Below are positions 25,239-34,353 of a stretch of DNA of 38,668 bases, one piece after another. A program made the position numbers and the translations under genes. Position 1 is the first letter of the stretch, and each line of letters begins with the position of its first letter. Source of the stretch: Coriobacteriales bacterium (GTDB lineage: Bacteria; Actinomycetota; Coriobacteriia; Coriobacteriales; Atopobiaceae); NCBI GenBank assembly GCA_030529665.1, contig JAUMWL010000006.1, positions 1 to 38,668 of the forward strand. Direction: 5' to 3'. The notes below the pieces were generated by a model. That model did no database searches. It saw only the letters and a program-made list of their open reading frames with translations, and was not told where the DNA came from.

Positions 25239-26654
25239 ATGGCTTCTACAAATTCCTTGGGTGACGTGGCGGTACTGGGCTTGGGTAAGACGGGCTTGGG
25301 CGTCGCGTCGTATCTGGCCGACCTGCTGGGAACACGTGTGTCGTCGGTGACCCTGTATGGGGGGCTTCGCTCCAAGCAGGATCAGGAGTCGCTCGCGCTC
25401 GAACGGCGGGGCGTGCGCGTGGTGTATGGCTCGGAGTCCTTGGAAGGCACCTACGACCTTGCCGTGGCGTCTCCTGGCATCCCTCAGGACTCGCCGTTCT
25501 TCCAGTCGGCGCTGGCGCACGCAAAAGCGACCATAGGGGAGCCCGAGTTCGCTTGGCGAGAGAGCCCCGAGCGTTGGGTGGCCATTACGGGCACCAACGG
25601 AAAGACCACCACGACCCTTCTGGTTACAGAGCTTTTGCAGGTGGGTGGCCTTGTGGCGTCCGCCGTGGGAAACGTGGGAACTGTCGCCACCGGCGAGGTG
25701 GCCAAGCGCGCCGAGGGGTCGTGGTTTGTGGCGGAGCTCTCCAGCTTTCAGCTGGCCACGTCCAGCCAGCTGCGTCCTCGCGTTGCCTGCCTGCTCAACG
25801 TGACGCCCGACCACCTGGAGTGGCATGGCTCCATGGAGGCCTACGCGGCAGCAAAGGAGCGCGTGTTTGCGCAGATGGCAGGCGACGACCTGGCCGTGGT
25901 GTCCGTGGAGGACCAGTGGTGCAGGGCGGTGGCGAGCCGTCTGGAGAAGCGCGGGATTAGGGTGTGCAGGGTCTCGGTGCACGGCGAGCAGGACTCGCCA
26001 GACGCTGCCTTCGTGCGTGACGGCAGGCTCGTGGTGAGGAACAAGGGAACTGAGCACACGCTCATCCTTACACAGAACCTCTCCATTCGCGGGGATCACA
26101 ACGTGCAAAACGCTCTCGTGGCCGCAGCGACGGCGGTGGAGCTTGGCGTGTCGGAGGATGCCGTGAGCCATGGCCTCATGTCGTTCCACCCGCTCGAGCA
26201 TCGCATTGAGCCTTGCGGGAGCGCGGGGGGAGTCCAGTACGTAAACGACTCCAAGGCGACCAACGTGGACTCCGTCGAGAAGGCACTTACGGCCTTTGTG
26301 CCGGGAAAGGTGATCGTGCTGCTCGGAGGGCACGACAAGGGCACCACGCTCGCAACGCTGGCCCATGCGGTGTCCTCGCGGTGCAAGGCGGCCGTTTGCT
26401 ACGGCGAGGCCGGTCCCCGCATTGCCGAGGCGCTTCGTGCCGAGGACGGGGACATGGGCCTTGTGGTAAGGCAAGCCCCCCACATGCTGGAGGCCCTTGA
26501 GGAGGCGCGATCGCTCGCCCAACCGGGAGACGTCGTGCTGCTCTCGCCTGCCTGCTCGTCGTTTGACGAGTTTGGCAACTACCAGCAAAGGGGCAGGCGC
26601 TTTAAGGAACTGGTGGCAGAGCTAATTGCCCGAGAAGGCGAAGCGGATGAGTAG
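25239..26654 (+). CDS. murD: UDP-MurNAc-L-alanine:D-glutamate ligase MurD
   Basis: This 471-residue Mur ligase has an N-terminal nucleotide-binding fold starting VAVLGLGKTGLGVASYL. The ATP site AITGTNGKTTTTLL is near residue 114, followed by FVAELSSFQL, LNVTPDHLEWHG and VNDSKATNVDSVEKAL, with LLGGHDKGTTL near the end. It adds D-Glu to UDP-MurNAc-Ala. AGGAGG precedes the ATG. Its last codons overlap the ftsW start. Confidence 0.96.
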   Translation: MASTNSLGDVAVLGLGKTGLGVASYLADLLGTRVSSVTLYGGLRSKQDQESLALERRGVRVVYGSESLEGTYDLAVASPGIPQDSPFFQSALAHAKATIGEPEFAWRESPERWVAITGTNGKTTTTLLVTELLQVGGLVASAVGNVGTVATGEVAKRAEGSWFVAELSSFQLATSSQLRPRVACLLNVTPDHLEWHGSMEAYAAAKERVFAQMAGDDLAVVSVEDQWCRAVASRLEKRGIRVCRVSVHGEQDSPDAAFVRDGRLVVRNKGTEHTLILTQNLSIRGDHNVQNALVAAATAVELGVSEDAVSHGLMSFHPLEHRIEPCGSAGGVQYVNDSKATNVDSVEKALTAFVPGKVIVLLGGHDKGTTLATLAHAVSSRCKAAVCYGEAGPRIAEALRAEDGDMGLVVRQAPHMLEALEEARSLAQPGDVVLLSPACSSFDEFGNYQQRGRRFKELVAELIAREGEADE

Positions 26655-28185
26655 CGTCGCCTCGCGCCTCTCCGTGGTGGATGGGCGCAAGGCGACGACC
26701 GAGCGCTCGCGTGGGGGCCGCCTTCAGGCGCATTTTGGGGGCGTCGCGCCAAGCGTGCTGTTTGTGGGCACGGCGTTGGGCCTGCTTGTGTTCGGCATGC
26801 TCATGATCTACTCGTCGTCGTCCATATCGGGCCTCATGTCAGAGGACTGTGGCAACGACCCGGCGTACTACCTGGTGCGTCAGATCGTATTTGCGGGTGC
26901 GGGCCTGCTGGTGGCCACGGGCTTTGCCTGCGTGGACTATCACCGATGGCTGGGAAAGCCGCTCCATGTTATGTGGGGCGTCACGATTGTGGCGTTGGTG
27001 CTGGTATACACGCCTCTGGCGGGACAAGACATCAACGGCGCGTCGCGCTGGATAGGCATAGGGCCATTTACGCTCCAACCCTCGGAGTTCGCAAAGATCA
27101 GCGTGCTGCTTATTGGTGCCACGCTGTGGGTGGACTACTTCGACTTGGGGGCAATGGATAGCCGAGACGCTCTTAAGCACTTTGGCATTGGCATTGCGAT
27201 TCCACTTGCGCTCGTGTTGTGGCAGCCCGACAAGGGGACCACGGGAGTCATTGCGCTGACGCTCATCATAATGGCCTTTCTCTGCGGCGTGCCGGGACGC
27301 AAGCTTGCCATTGTCTTCTTGGTGCTGGGAGTCTTTGCTATAGCCTACGCCCTCAAGGACGACTACTCGCGCGCCCGCGTCCTCACCATGTTCAATCCCT
27401 TTTTGGACGAGGATGACAAGGGCTATCAGTTGGTGCAGGGCTTCTATGCGCTGGGCACCGGAGGGCTCACGGGTGTTGGACTTGGTATGTCAAGGCAAAA
27501 GTACAACTACCTGCCCATGGCCCACAACGACTTTATCTTTGCCGTTATTGGCGAGGAGCTGGGGCTTGTGGGCACCTTGGGCATGCTCGCCGTGTTTGTG
27601 CTGCTGCTGTGGGCGGGCCTAAGGATAGCCCAGAACGCCCCGGACCTTTTGGGAAAGCTCATAGCGGCGGGGGCGACCTCTCTGCTGGTCATACAGGTGC
27701 TGCTTAACGTAAGCGGCGTTATAGGCATCTTTCCGCTTTCGGGAAAGCCGGTGCCCTTTATCTCGTATGGCGGCTCCTCTGTCATCTCGTCCCTCATGCT
27801 GGCGGGGCTTGTGGTGTCTGTTGCCCTGCACACGCCCAAGGACGAGTCGGGGTCTGCGGAGCGCAGGGCAAAGCTTCGACTTGCGGAAGAGGAGATAGGC
27901 GCAATTGAGGAATCCACTGCCGGTCGCGCCACGCCAAGGTCCGCTCGCTTGGCGGGAGGACGCTACGGCACGCGGGCTGAGCAGGCGGGGGAGTCCCTTT
28001 ATACGGGCGAAGAAGATGCACCAACTACGCGGGACCAGGCGCCGCGCGCCAACCTGCGGCTCGTCGAGGGTGGTGCCAATCGCACCAATGGTCGTGCGAG
28101 CGTTGACGAGCGGGGAAGAAGGAGAATAGACTTAGGCCCAAGCGGGGCCCAGAGGCTTCGTGACCGACGTTCCACACAGCGCTAG
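26647..28185 (+). CDS. ftsW: Peptidoglycan glycosyltransferase FtsW
   Basis: This 512-residue SEDS protein has about ten membrane segments. SEDS hallmarks are GASRWIGIGPFTLQPSEFAK, WQPDKGTTGVIAL, HNDFIFAVIGEELGLVG and KPVPFISYGGSSVISSL. The last ~115 residues form a hydrophilic, probably cytosolic tail rich in Arg, Ala and Glu, common in actinobacterial FtsW. It polymerises septal glycan with FtsI. The ATG overlaps the murD stop, and murG follows after eight bases. Confidence 0.95.
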   Translation: MSSVASRLSVVDGRKATTERSRGGRLQAHFGGVAPSVLFVGTALGLLVFGMLMIYSSSSISGLMSEDCGNDPAYYLVRQIVFAGAGLLVATGFACVDYHRWLGKPLHVMWGVTIVALVLVYTPLAGQDINGASRWIGIGPFTLQPSEFAKISVLLIGATLWVDYFDLGAMDSRDALKHFGIGIAIPLALVLWQPDKGTTGVIALTLIIMAFLCGVPGRKLAIVFLVLGVFAIAYALKDDYSRARVLTMFNPFLDEDDKGYQLVQGFYALGTGGLTGVGLGMSRQKYNYLPMAHNDFIFAVIGEELGLVGTLGMLAVFVLLLWAGLRIAQNAPDLLGKLIAAGATSLLVIQVLLNVSGVIGIFPLSGKPVPFISYGGSSVISSLMLAGLVVSVALHTPKDESGSAERRAKLRLAEEEIGAIEESTAGRATPRSARLAGGRYGTRAEQAGESLYTGEEDAPTTRDQAPRANLRLVEGGANRTNGRASVDERGRRRIDLGPSGAQRLRDRRSTQR

Positions 28186-28193
28186 GAGGAGAC

Positions 28194-29315
28194 GTGACAC
28201 GCAAACTCGAAGTTGCCATTGCTGCAGGCGGGACGGCCGGACACATAAACCCGGCCCTCGCACTCGCAGAGGAGCTCACGGACCGTGGGCACCACGTAAC
28301 GTTCTATGGCCAGGAGCATAAGCTCGAGGGCACCTTGGTGCCACAGGCCGGATACGACTTCTCAAAGATCGTGGTCACGGGATTCGACCGCTCGGCGCCA
28401 TGGACGCTCGTCTCGGCCATGTGGCGCATGTCAAAGGCAAAGCGCGTCTTGGCATCGCGCTTTAAGCAGACAGGGGCCCCCGACGTGGCCATTGGGTTTG
28501 GCGCCTATGTGGAGCTGCCCCTGCTCTCCTTGTGCCGCAAGAGGAGGATTCCCTACGTCATTCACGAGCAGAACTCCGTGCCGGGACTTGCAAACAAGAC
28601 CAGCGCTCGTGGTGCCGCTGCGGTATGCGTGGCCTTTCCTGGCGCGTGTGCGGCCTTTGAGGGGGCCATGGGCAAGAACACGCAGCTCGTGGTTACGGGC
28701 AATCCCGTGCGCAGGTCGGTGGTGGATGCGTCTCGTGCGGCTGGACGCGAGGCCTTTGGCATGCAAGACGACCAGACCATGCTCTTGGTCTTTGGCGGAA
28801 GCCTTGGTGCGCGCCATGTAAACAACGCGCTCGTTGGGCTTAAGGACCATATTCTGTTGCGCAAGGACGTGCGCGTGGTCCACTCCACCGGAAACGAGCT
28901 GTACGACGAGGTTGCAGAGGCGCTGGCCCTCACGGACGAGGAGGCCAAGCGTTGGCAGCTCATGCCATACATAACCAACATGGGCGAGGCCCTGGCGGCG
29001 GCCGATCTGGTCGTCTCGCGAGCTGGCGCATCCTCGATTGCCGAGATTGCCGCACTAGCGGTGCCGTCGGTGCTCGTGCCCTATCCCTTGGCGACGGCAG
29101 ATCACCAAACCACCAACGCTCGGCTCCTCTCGGATGCAGGCGCCGCCGTGCTCGTGCCAGACGACAAGCTGGATTCCGCAGAGTTCAGCGGGCCGCTCCT
29201 GGACGCCCTCGACCACGCCGACGTGCGTGACGCCATGCGTACTGCGGCACGCAATCTGGCCCAGGACAAGGCGGCCGCAGTCCTTGCCGACGAGGTCGAA
29301 AAAGTGGCGGATTAG
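28194..29315 (+). CDS. murG: Undecaprenyl-PP-MurNAc-pentapeptide GlcNAc transferase MurG
   Basis: This 373-residue GT-B glycosyltransferase converts lipid I to lipid II at the inner membrane face. Glycine-rich loops are IAAGGTAGHINPALALA and FGGSLGARHVNNAL. HEQNSVPGLANK and the UDP-GlcNAc site VSRAGASSIAEIAALAVPSVLVPYP are the MurG signature. The start is GTG with GGAGGAGAC upstream. It is the last gene before the interruption of the dcw cluster. Confidence 0.96.
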   Translation: MTRKLEVAIAAGGTAGHINPALALAEELTDRGHHVTFYGQEHKLEGTLVPQAGYDFSKIVVTGFDRSAPWTLVSAMWRMSKAKRVLASRFKQTGAPDVAIGFGAYVELPLLSLCRKRRIPYVIHEQNSVPGLANKTSARGAAAVCVAFPGACAAFEGAMGKNTQLVVTGNPVRRSVVDASRAAGREAFGMQDDQTMLLVFGGSLGARHVNNALVGLKDHILLRKDVRVVHSTGNELYDEVAEALALTDEEAKRWQLMPYITNMGEALAAADLVVSRAGASSIAEIAALAVPSVLVPYPLATADHQTTNARLLSDAGAAVLVPDDKLDSAEFSGPLLDALDHADVRDAMRTAARNLAQDKAAAVLADEVEKVAD

Positions 29316-29376
29316 GGCCATTCCTGTTCATTTCTCCACACGACGGCTAATGGCTCACAGGAATGATTAACACTCA

Positions 29377-29382
29377 TATAAT
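29377..29382 (+). promoter_or_regulatory. -10 box before the STAS-kinase gene
   Basis: A consensus TATAAT lies 40 bases before the start codon; no clear -35 is seen. Just upstream, CATTCCTG (29319-29326) and CAGGAATG (29358-29365) are an 8-bp inverted repeat, possibly the murG terminator stem or an operator. The gene thus seems to have its own promoter, apart from the dcw operon. Confidence 0.5.
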
Positions 29383-29422
29383 CGACGGGTCATGACATTT
29401 CCATAGGCAAAGGGGTACGGCA

Positions 29423-30595
29423 ATGGAATACGGGATGGACGGCAATAGGCTCGTCATCAACCTTACGGGCAAGATCGATGCTGGCAATGCACCAGACGTG
29501 GAAGATCAGATAAACGAGATTCTTGGCACCACAGGCGCTACGGACGTGGTGTTGGATGCGAGCGAACTCGAGTACATCTCCAGTGCCGGACTTAGGGTTA
29601 TGGTCAAGCTGCTCAAGCGTCTGAGCAGCCTCATTGTGGTGGAGGCGTCACCTTCGGTGTACGAGGTGTTCGAGATGACGGGCTTCACCCAAATGATGGA
29701 GGTGCGGCGCGCGCTGAGGACCATCGACGTGGCGGGCTGCGAGTGCATTGGTCGCGGCGGCAACGGGGCGGTGTATCGTCTTGATGCCGAGACCATCGTA
29801 AAGGTCTATCACAACGACACCAACAGCCTTGAAAAGGTACAGGCTAGTCGCGTCTCGGCGCAGAAGCTGATGGCGTACGGCATTCCCGTGGCGATCGCCT
29901 TCGACGTGGTGAAGGTCGTTGGCGGCGAGGGACTGGGCTATGGCCTGGTGTACGAGCTTCTGGACTGCAAGACGGTTGGCGAGCTCATTCACGAGGACCC
30001 GTCGAGTGCGGAGAAGTGGGCGCACGAGGCGGCAGCGCTGCTCAAGCTCCTCCATACCACCGAAGTTCCCGAGGGAACCTTCCCCGACGCGCGCGATTCC
30101 GGTCACCAGTGGGTGGAGGTTGCCAAGGACGTGCTCTCCAAAGAGGATCAGGCGCGGCTTCACCGTCTCTACGACAGCCTGCCCGCAAAGAACACGTTGG
30201 TGCACGGCGACTTCCATACGGGCAACATGATGGTGCAGGGCGGCGAGATCGTGCTCATCGACACCGACGACGTGGCGCAGGGCGATCCCATCATCGACAT
30301 GGCGGGGCTAGCGCTCACATTTGAGTACATAACGACCGATGACCGTGCCATGGACACCCTGCGCATGACGGTGGACGAGATGCATCGCTACTACGATGCG
30401 CTGCTCAAGGACTACTACGGCACGGATGACGAGGCTCTGCTCCAGCGCTACGCCTACCAGCGCAAGCTCCATAGCCTGGTCAAGCTGCTGTACGGGCTGG
30501 TAAAGACCGACGCCGTGCCCGAACCTATGAAGTCGCAGGTTATAGCCCAGATGCGTGGAGGGCTCTTGCAGCTCATGAATGCGATGGGCATCTAG
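29423..30595 (+). CDS. STAS domain fused to APH/choline-kinase-like phosphotransferase
   Basis: This 390-residue protein has two parts. Residues 1-105 form a STAS domain of the RsbV/SpoIIAA anti-anti-sigma type, with YISSAGLRVM keeping the phosphorylatable Ser (Ser54). Residues 107-390 form a kinase fold: glycine-rich loop GRGGNGAVYR (110-119), Lys127 in VKVYH, catalytic HGDFHTGNMM (about 261-270) and metal-binding LIDTDDVAQGD (about 278-288), as in aminoglycoside/choline kinases. The fusion resembles the TIGR02172 phosphotransferase group (recalled, not searched). The substrate is unknown. It could regulate the SigB-type system at 3588-4770, but that is inference. It is an unusual resident of the dcw cluster. 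Confidence 0.85.
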   Translation: MEYGMDGNRLVINLTGKIDAGNAPDVEDQINEILGTTGATDVVLDASELEYISSAGLRVMVKLLKRLSSLIVVEASPSVYEVFEMTGFTQMMEVRRALRTIDVAGCECIGRGGNGAVYRLDAETIVKVYHNDTNSLEKVQASRVSAQKLMAYGIPVAIAFDVVKVVGGEGLGYGLVYELLDCKTVGELIHEDPSSAEKWAHEAAALLKLLHTTEVPEGTFPDARDSGHQWVEVAKDVLSKEDQARLHRLYDSLPAKNTLVHGDFHTGNMMVQGGEIVLIDTDDVAQGDPIIDMAGLALTFEYITTDDRAMDTLRMTVDEMHRYYDALLKDYYGTDDEALLQRYAYQRKLHSLVKLLYGLVKTDAVPEPMKSQVIAQMRGGLLQLMNAMGI

Positions 30596-30602
30596 CAGAG
30601 AC

Positions 30603-30745
30603 GTGTGCTGTGATCGCGAGCTGTGTGGGTTCTTCGTGATAAAGTGTGCTGTCTTTTCGAGCTGTGTGGCGTTCCGACCCACACAGCTCGCGATCACAGC
30701 ACACTTCGCGCTGCGCCACCCACACAGCTCCAAAAGACAGCACGC
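30603..30745. repeat. Array of four 27-bp repeats, two direct then two inverted
   Basis: Direct units are at 30603-30629 and 30644-30670; inverted units are at 30678-30704 and 30719-30745. Within each pair the start-to-start spacing is 41 bp. The two 68-bp arms face each other across seven bases. Unit 1 and unit 3 are perfect reverse complements over 27 bp; units 2 and 4 match at 24 of 27. Each unit is GTGTGCTGT, nine variable bases, CTGTGTGG plus G or C. The array lies between the STAS-kinase gene and the helicase gene. A transcript would fold into a long hairpin. Confidence 0.9.
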
Positions 30746-30774
30746 ACCCGTACCGCCGACCAGTCTTGAGACAC

Positions 30775-30793
30775 GCCCCGGAAGCTCCGGGGC
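30775..30793 (+). terminator. GC-rich hairpin between the repeat array and the helicase
   Basis: GCCCCGGA (30775-30782) pairs with TCCGGGGC (30786-30793) around AGC. The flanks TTGAGA (30766-30771) and TCTCAA (30795-30800) can extend the stem. No long T-run follows. It may end the STAS-kinase transcript and isolate the cassette. Confidence 0.55.
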
Positions 30794-30919
30794 TTCTCAA
30801 TGTGTCAAAATACATCCCCGTTCCTGGAGTTGTTTGATCCGGCTATGGATCGGCTACTGTAGACGGAAAGCGCCGCAAGTACCCTGGCATTGTTGGACTC
30901 TTCTTACAAGGAGCGCCTC

Positions 30920-33900
30920 ATGCAGGATGACCGTCGACGCGCGCTGGAGTATCACAATCTTGGTTACGACGTCCACGCTTTTAGAAAGCACATCAGCACC
31001 CTTTTGGATGAGCGCGAGCGAGACTACCTCCGCTCTCTTCAGACGGGTTTTCTTGATGCCGACGCGCATCCCTCGGCGCCATATGTGCCCAAGTTGCTAT
31101 ACAACGACAAGTCTGCGTCGCAAAACGTGCTTTCGTCCCTTGAGGTGGAGTTCCAGCGCTGCGAGCGGTTTGACATATCCGTGGCGTTTGTTACAAAGGG
31201 CGGCGTTACGGTGCTTCTTAACACGCTGCTCGACCTAGAGAAACGCGCGATACCCGGCCGAATCCTCGTGAGCACGTATTTGCGGTTCAACGACCCCGAC
31301 GCCCTCGCAAAGCTCCGGGGTTTCTCAAACATTGAGCTTCGCGTATACGAGGGGCCGCTCCATTCCAAGGGATACCTGTTCGACTCGGGCGGAATCCGCA
31401 CGCTGGTGATTGGCAGCTCCAACCTTACGCAGACGGCCCTTCTTGTTAACTCCGAGTGGAACCTTATGATAAAGGGCTACGAGAACGGTGCCATCTGCGA
31501 GGCCACGCGCAAGGAGTTCGATAGGTTGTGGGATTCGCAGAGCACAAAGCGCCTGACTGACGAATGGCTTAAGAAGTACCGCGCCGACTGGATGCGCCCC
31601 GTGCAAAGAGGGGCATATCATACGCATGTGCACGAGGAAGATGCCTATGAGGAGTCGCGAGTAGCCGGCCTGCACATAGAGCCAAACAAGATGCAAAGCG
31701 AGGCGTTGGCGAACCTGCGCCGTCTTCGCGAGTCTGGTGCCTCGCGCGCCTTGCTCGTATCTGCCACGGGTACGGGCAAGACATACCTTGCGGGCTTTGA
31801 CGTGGCGGCGGTGAATCCACGGCGGATGCTGTTTGTGGTGCATCGCGAACGCATAGCAAAAGACGCGATGGACAGCTTTGCACAAGTGGTCGACACGCGA
31901 CGCAAGCTGGGCCTTTACACCGGAAGCGCAAGAGAGCTTGAGGCCAACTACCTCTTTTGCACGGTGCAGTCGCTCGCAAGGCACTTGGACGAGTTCGATC
32001 CGCGCACGTTTGACTACATAGTGTTTGACGAGGCACACCACGTGGGAGCGGGCAGCTACCAAAGAATAGCCACCCACTTTGAGCCCGCTTTTATGCTGGG
32101 CATGACCGCCACGCCCATGCGCAACGATGAGTTCAACGTATATGACTTCTTTGATAACAACATCGCATACCAGATTACGCTACAACGGGCGCAGGAGGCA
32201 CAGATGCTTGCCCCGTTCCACTATTTTGGCATCCACGACCTGGAGGTAGATGGGGAAGAGATTGACGAGGTTGCGGACTTCTTGAGGCTCACGTCGTCCG
32301 CGCGCGTCAACCACGTGCTGGAGCAGCTGCAGAAGTACGACGTTGACTCCGTACGCCGTGGCTTGGTGTTCTGCTCAAGTGTAGAGGAGGCCCATAGGCT
32401 GGCTGCGTTGTTCAACGAGCGCGGCTACCGGTCGGTCGCCCTCGATGGCTCCTCTACCGACCAACAACGCGAGGCCGCGATCGAGCGTTTGGAATGCGAC
32501 CGGACCAAGTGCGACAACTGGATCGAGTTCATCTTTACGGTGGACATCTTCAACGAGGGCGTGGACATTCCATCAGTAAACCTAGTCATCATGCTCCGGC
32601 CTACGGAGTCGGCAATCGTCTTTGTTCAGCAGCTCGGTCGCGGGTTGCGCCTGCATCGCAATAAGGACTACGTGCTGGTGCTCGACTTCATTGGTAACTA
32701 CAAAAAGAGCTACCTCATCCCAATAGCCCTTTCGGGCGACCGAACGTACAACAAGGACAACCTGCGGCGCTTCATGCGGGAGGGAAACAGGATCATTCCG
32801 GGGTGCTCCACCATCAACTTTGACGAAGTCTCAAAGAATCGCATCTATCGCCTGCTCGACCAAGAGAAGTTTGGCTCCATCAAGCTCATTCGAACCGAGT
32901 ACACAGCCCTCAAAAACATGCTTGGGCGCATACCTACGCTCATGGACTTTTACGAGAACGGCGCCATTGATCCGCAACTCATCTTTAGCAACGCAAGCCT
33001 TGGTTCGTATCACGCGTTTCTGTCAAAGTACGAAAAGGACTACAAGACGCGCTTCTCCAAAACGCAGGAGCAGATGCTGCGGTTTGTGTCGCAGAAGCTC
33101 GGGCAGGGCAAGCGCGTGCAAGACCTGCTGATGCTTAGGCTGCTCTTGGTCCGACAAACCGTGACCACGGACGAGTTTGCGCAGGCAGTGCACGACATCT
33201 CGCCGACACTTCCCGTGGCCGCGTGCTCGGTGCACGGCGTGCTGGACGGATCGTTCCTCTCGGGCTCGCAGGCCAAGACCTTCTCGCTGTGCAAGTTTAT
33301 AAAGACCGGGCAAGGGGACTTTGAGGTTTCGGAGCTTTTGGCGCGGGCTTTGGAGGATGAGGAGTTTTGCAGGCAGCTGACAGAGATTGTGGACTACGGC
33401 ATCTTTGTAAATGGAAGGCGGTTTTGTGGCAACTATGACCACACGAGCCTTGTGTTGTATGCAAAGTACACCTATGAGGACGTATGTCGGCTGCTTGAAT
33501 GGAAGCAAAACGTAAACGGCCAGAATATAGGTGGTTACAAATATGATGAATCAACCAATACGTTTCCCGTGTTCATAAACTATCAGAAAGACGATGACAT
33601 TGCAGACACCATTAAGTACCAAGACAGGTTTGTAAACCCTAGCCGCCTGATTGCTATTTCCAAGCAACCGCGCACCCTTGCCTCGCCAGAGATAGAGCGG
33701 CTCAGGCATGCCCACAAGACCGGCATGCGCACATTTCTGTTTGTGCGCAAGAACAAGAGCGATGCGGAGTCGAAGGAGTTCTACTACCTAGGGGAGATGC
33801 GGGCCACGGGCAGGTTTGAGCAGATCGTCATGGCTGGGACAGACAAGCCTGCCGTGGAGATAGAGTACGATCTGCTGACGCCCGTAAAGGACGAGCTGTA

Positions 33901-33928
33901 TGACTACCTGACGTCTGACGAGGGCTGA
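30920..33928 (+). CDS. PLD-nuclease / DEAD-DEAH helicase / DUF3427 protein
   Basis: This protein has about 1002 residues. The N-terminal phospholipase D-type nuclease domain has HSKGYLFD and GSSN (about 148-171), the HxKx4D...GSxN motif. The superfamily 2 helicase core has Walker A SATGTGKT (about 280), DEAH (about 369), TATPMRND (about 396), FNEGVDIPS and QQLGRGLRLHR (about 568-578). The last ~400 residues match DUF3427, ending with FYYLGEMRATGRFEQIV and VEIEYDLLTPV. The ATG at 30920 follows AAGGAG by six bases; a TTG at 30890 has no site. Such proteins are scattered among genomes, often with a NUDIX gene. A role in DNA restriction or repair is inferred. It sits between two repeat arrays inside the dcw cluster. 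Confidence 0.92.
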   Translation: MQDDRRRALEYHNLGYDVHAFRKHISTLLDERERDYLRSLQTGFLDADAHPSAPYVPKLLYNDKSASQNVLSSLEVEFQRCERFDISVAFVTKGGVTVLLNTLLDLEKRAIPGRILVSTYLRFNDPDALAKLRGFSNIELRVYEGPLHSKGYLFDSGGIRTLVIGSSNLTQTALLVNSEWNLMIKGYENGAICEATRKEFDRLWDSQSTKRLTDEWLKKYRADWMRPVQRGAYHTHVHEEDAYEESRVAGLHIEPNKMQSEALANLRRLRESGASRALLVSATGTGKTYLAGFDVAAVNPRRMLFVVHRERIAKDAMDSFAQVVDTRRKLGLYTGSARELEANYLFCTVQSLARHLDEFDPRTFDYIVFDEAHHVGAGSYQRIATHFEPAFMLGMTATPMRNDEFNVYDFFDNNIAYQITLQRAQEAQMLAPFHYFGIHDLEVDGEEIDEVADFLRLTSSARVNHVLEQLQKYDVDSVRRGLVFCSSVEEAHRLAALFNERGYRSVALDGSSTDQQREAAIERLECDRTKCDNWIEFIFTVDIFNEGVDIPSVNLVIMLRPTESAIVFVQQLGRGLRLHRNKDYVLVLDFIGNYKKSYLIPIALSGDRTYNKDNLRRFMREGNRIIPGCSTINFDEVSKNRIYRLLDQEKFGSIKLIRTEYTALKNMLGRIPTLMDFYENGAIDPQLIFSNASLGSYHAFLSKYEKDYKTRFSKTQEQMLRFVSQKLGQGKRVQDLLMLRLLLVRQTVTTDEFAQAVHDISPTLPVAACSVHGVLDGSFLSGSQAKTFSLCKFIKTGQGDFEVSELLARALEDEEFCRQLTEIVDYGIFVNGRRFCGNYDHTSLVLYAKYTYEDVCRLLEWKQNVNGQNIGGYKYDESTNTFPVFINYQKDDDIADTIKYQDRFVNPSRLIAISKQPRTLASPEIERLRHAHKTGMRTFLFVRKNKSDAESKEFYYLGEMRATGRFEQIVMAGTDKPAVEIEYDLLTPVKDELYDYLTSDEG

Positions 33929-34321
33929 TTATACGATGCGCTGCTGCTTGAGGGCATCGACCACCAGTACGTCTGCGGGTAGCCAGTCCACGGAGTCGAT
34001 CTCTTTGGTCGTGAGCCATTTTGCTGCCTCGTGCTCTAACAGTCGCGGAGTTCCCTTGGCGATTGAGCAAAGGAAGCAGCCCATCTGTAGGTGGAACTGG
34101 GGGTAGTCGTAGGCGACGTCCACCACATGGCGCTCCACGCAAATGGTCATGTCGAGTTCCTCTTGGATCTCGCGAACGAGTGCCTGCTCCGGCGTCTCGC
34201 CTGGCTCGATCTTGCCGCCGGGGAATTCCCAGCCGTCCTTGTAGTCACCGTATCCTCTTTGGGTGGCAAAGATCTTGTTGTCTTGCTTGATGATGGCGGC
34301 TACCACGTGGTAGGTCTTCAT
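33929..34321 (-). CDS. NUDIX hydrolase, MutT-like (deoxy)nucleoside triphosphate pyrophosphohydrolase
   Basis: This 130-residue protein has the full Nudix box GGKIEPGETPEQALVREIQEEL (split here as GGKIEPGETPE then QALVREIQEEL), with the catalytic Arg-Glu and Glu-Glu present. The start MKTYHVVAAIIKQDNKIFATQRG is typical of the MutT/CTP pyrophosphohydrolase group, which removes damaged or unusual NTPs. It is convergent with the helicase and its stop codon abuts the helicase stop with no bases between. It has its own AAGGAG site. It is the only gene after rarA on the minus strand. A joint function with the helicase is inferred from the compact pairing. Confidence 0.9.
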   Translation of the reverse strand: MKTYHVVAAIIKQDNKIFATQRGYGDYKDGWEFPGGKIEPGETPEQALVREIQEELDMTICVERHVVDVAYDYPQFHLQMGCFLCSIAKGTPRLLEHEAAKWLTTKEIDSVDWLPADVLVVDALKQQRIV

Positions 34322-34353
34322 GGTGGGCTCCTTGGACCGTGTTGGACCCTGGC

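Noticed and set aside
23952..26588. 878-codon open frame on the minus strand across murF, mraY and murD
   Set aside because: It is antisense to three clear Mur-pathway genes, has a His/Arg/Gly-rich composition typical of a shadow frame in high-G+C DNA, and no recognisable motif.
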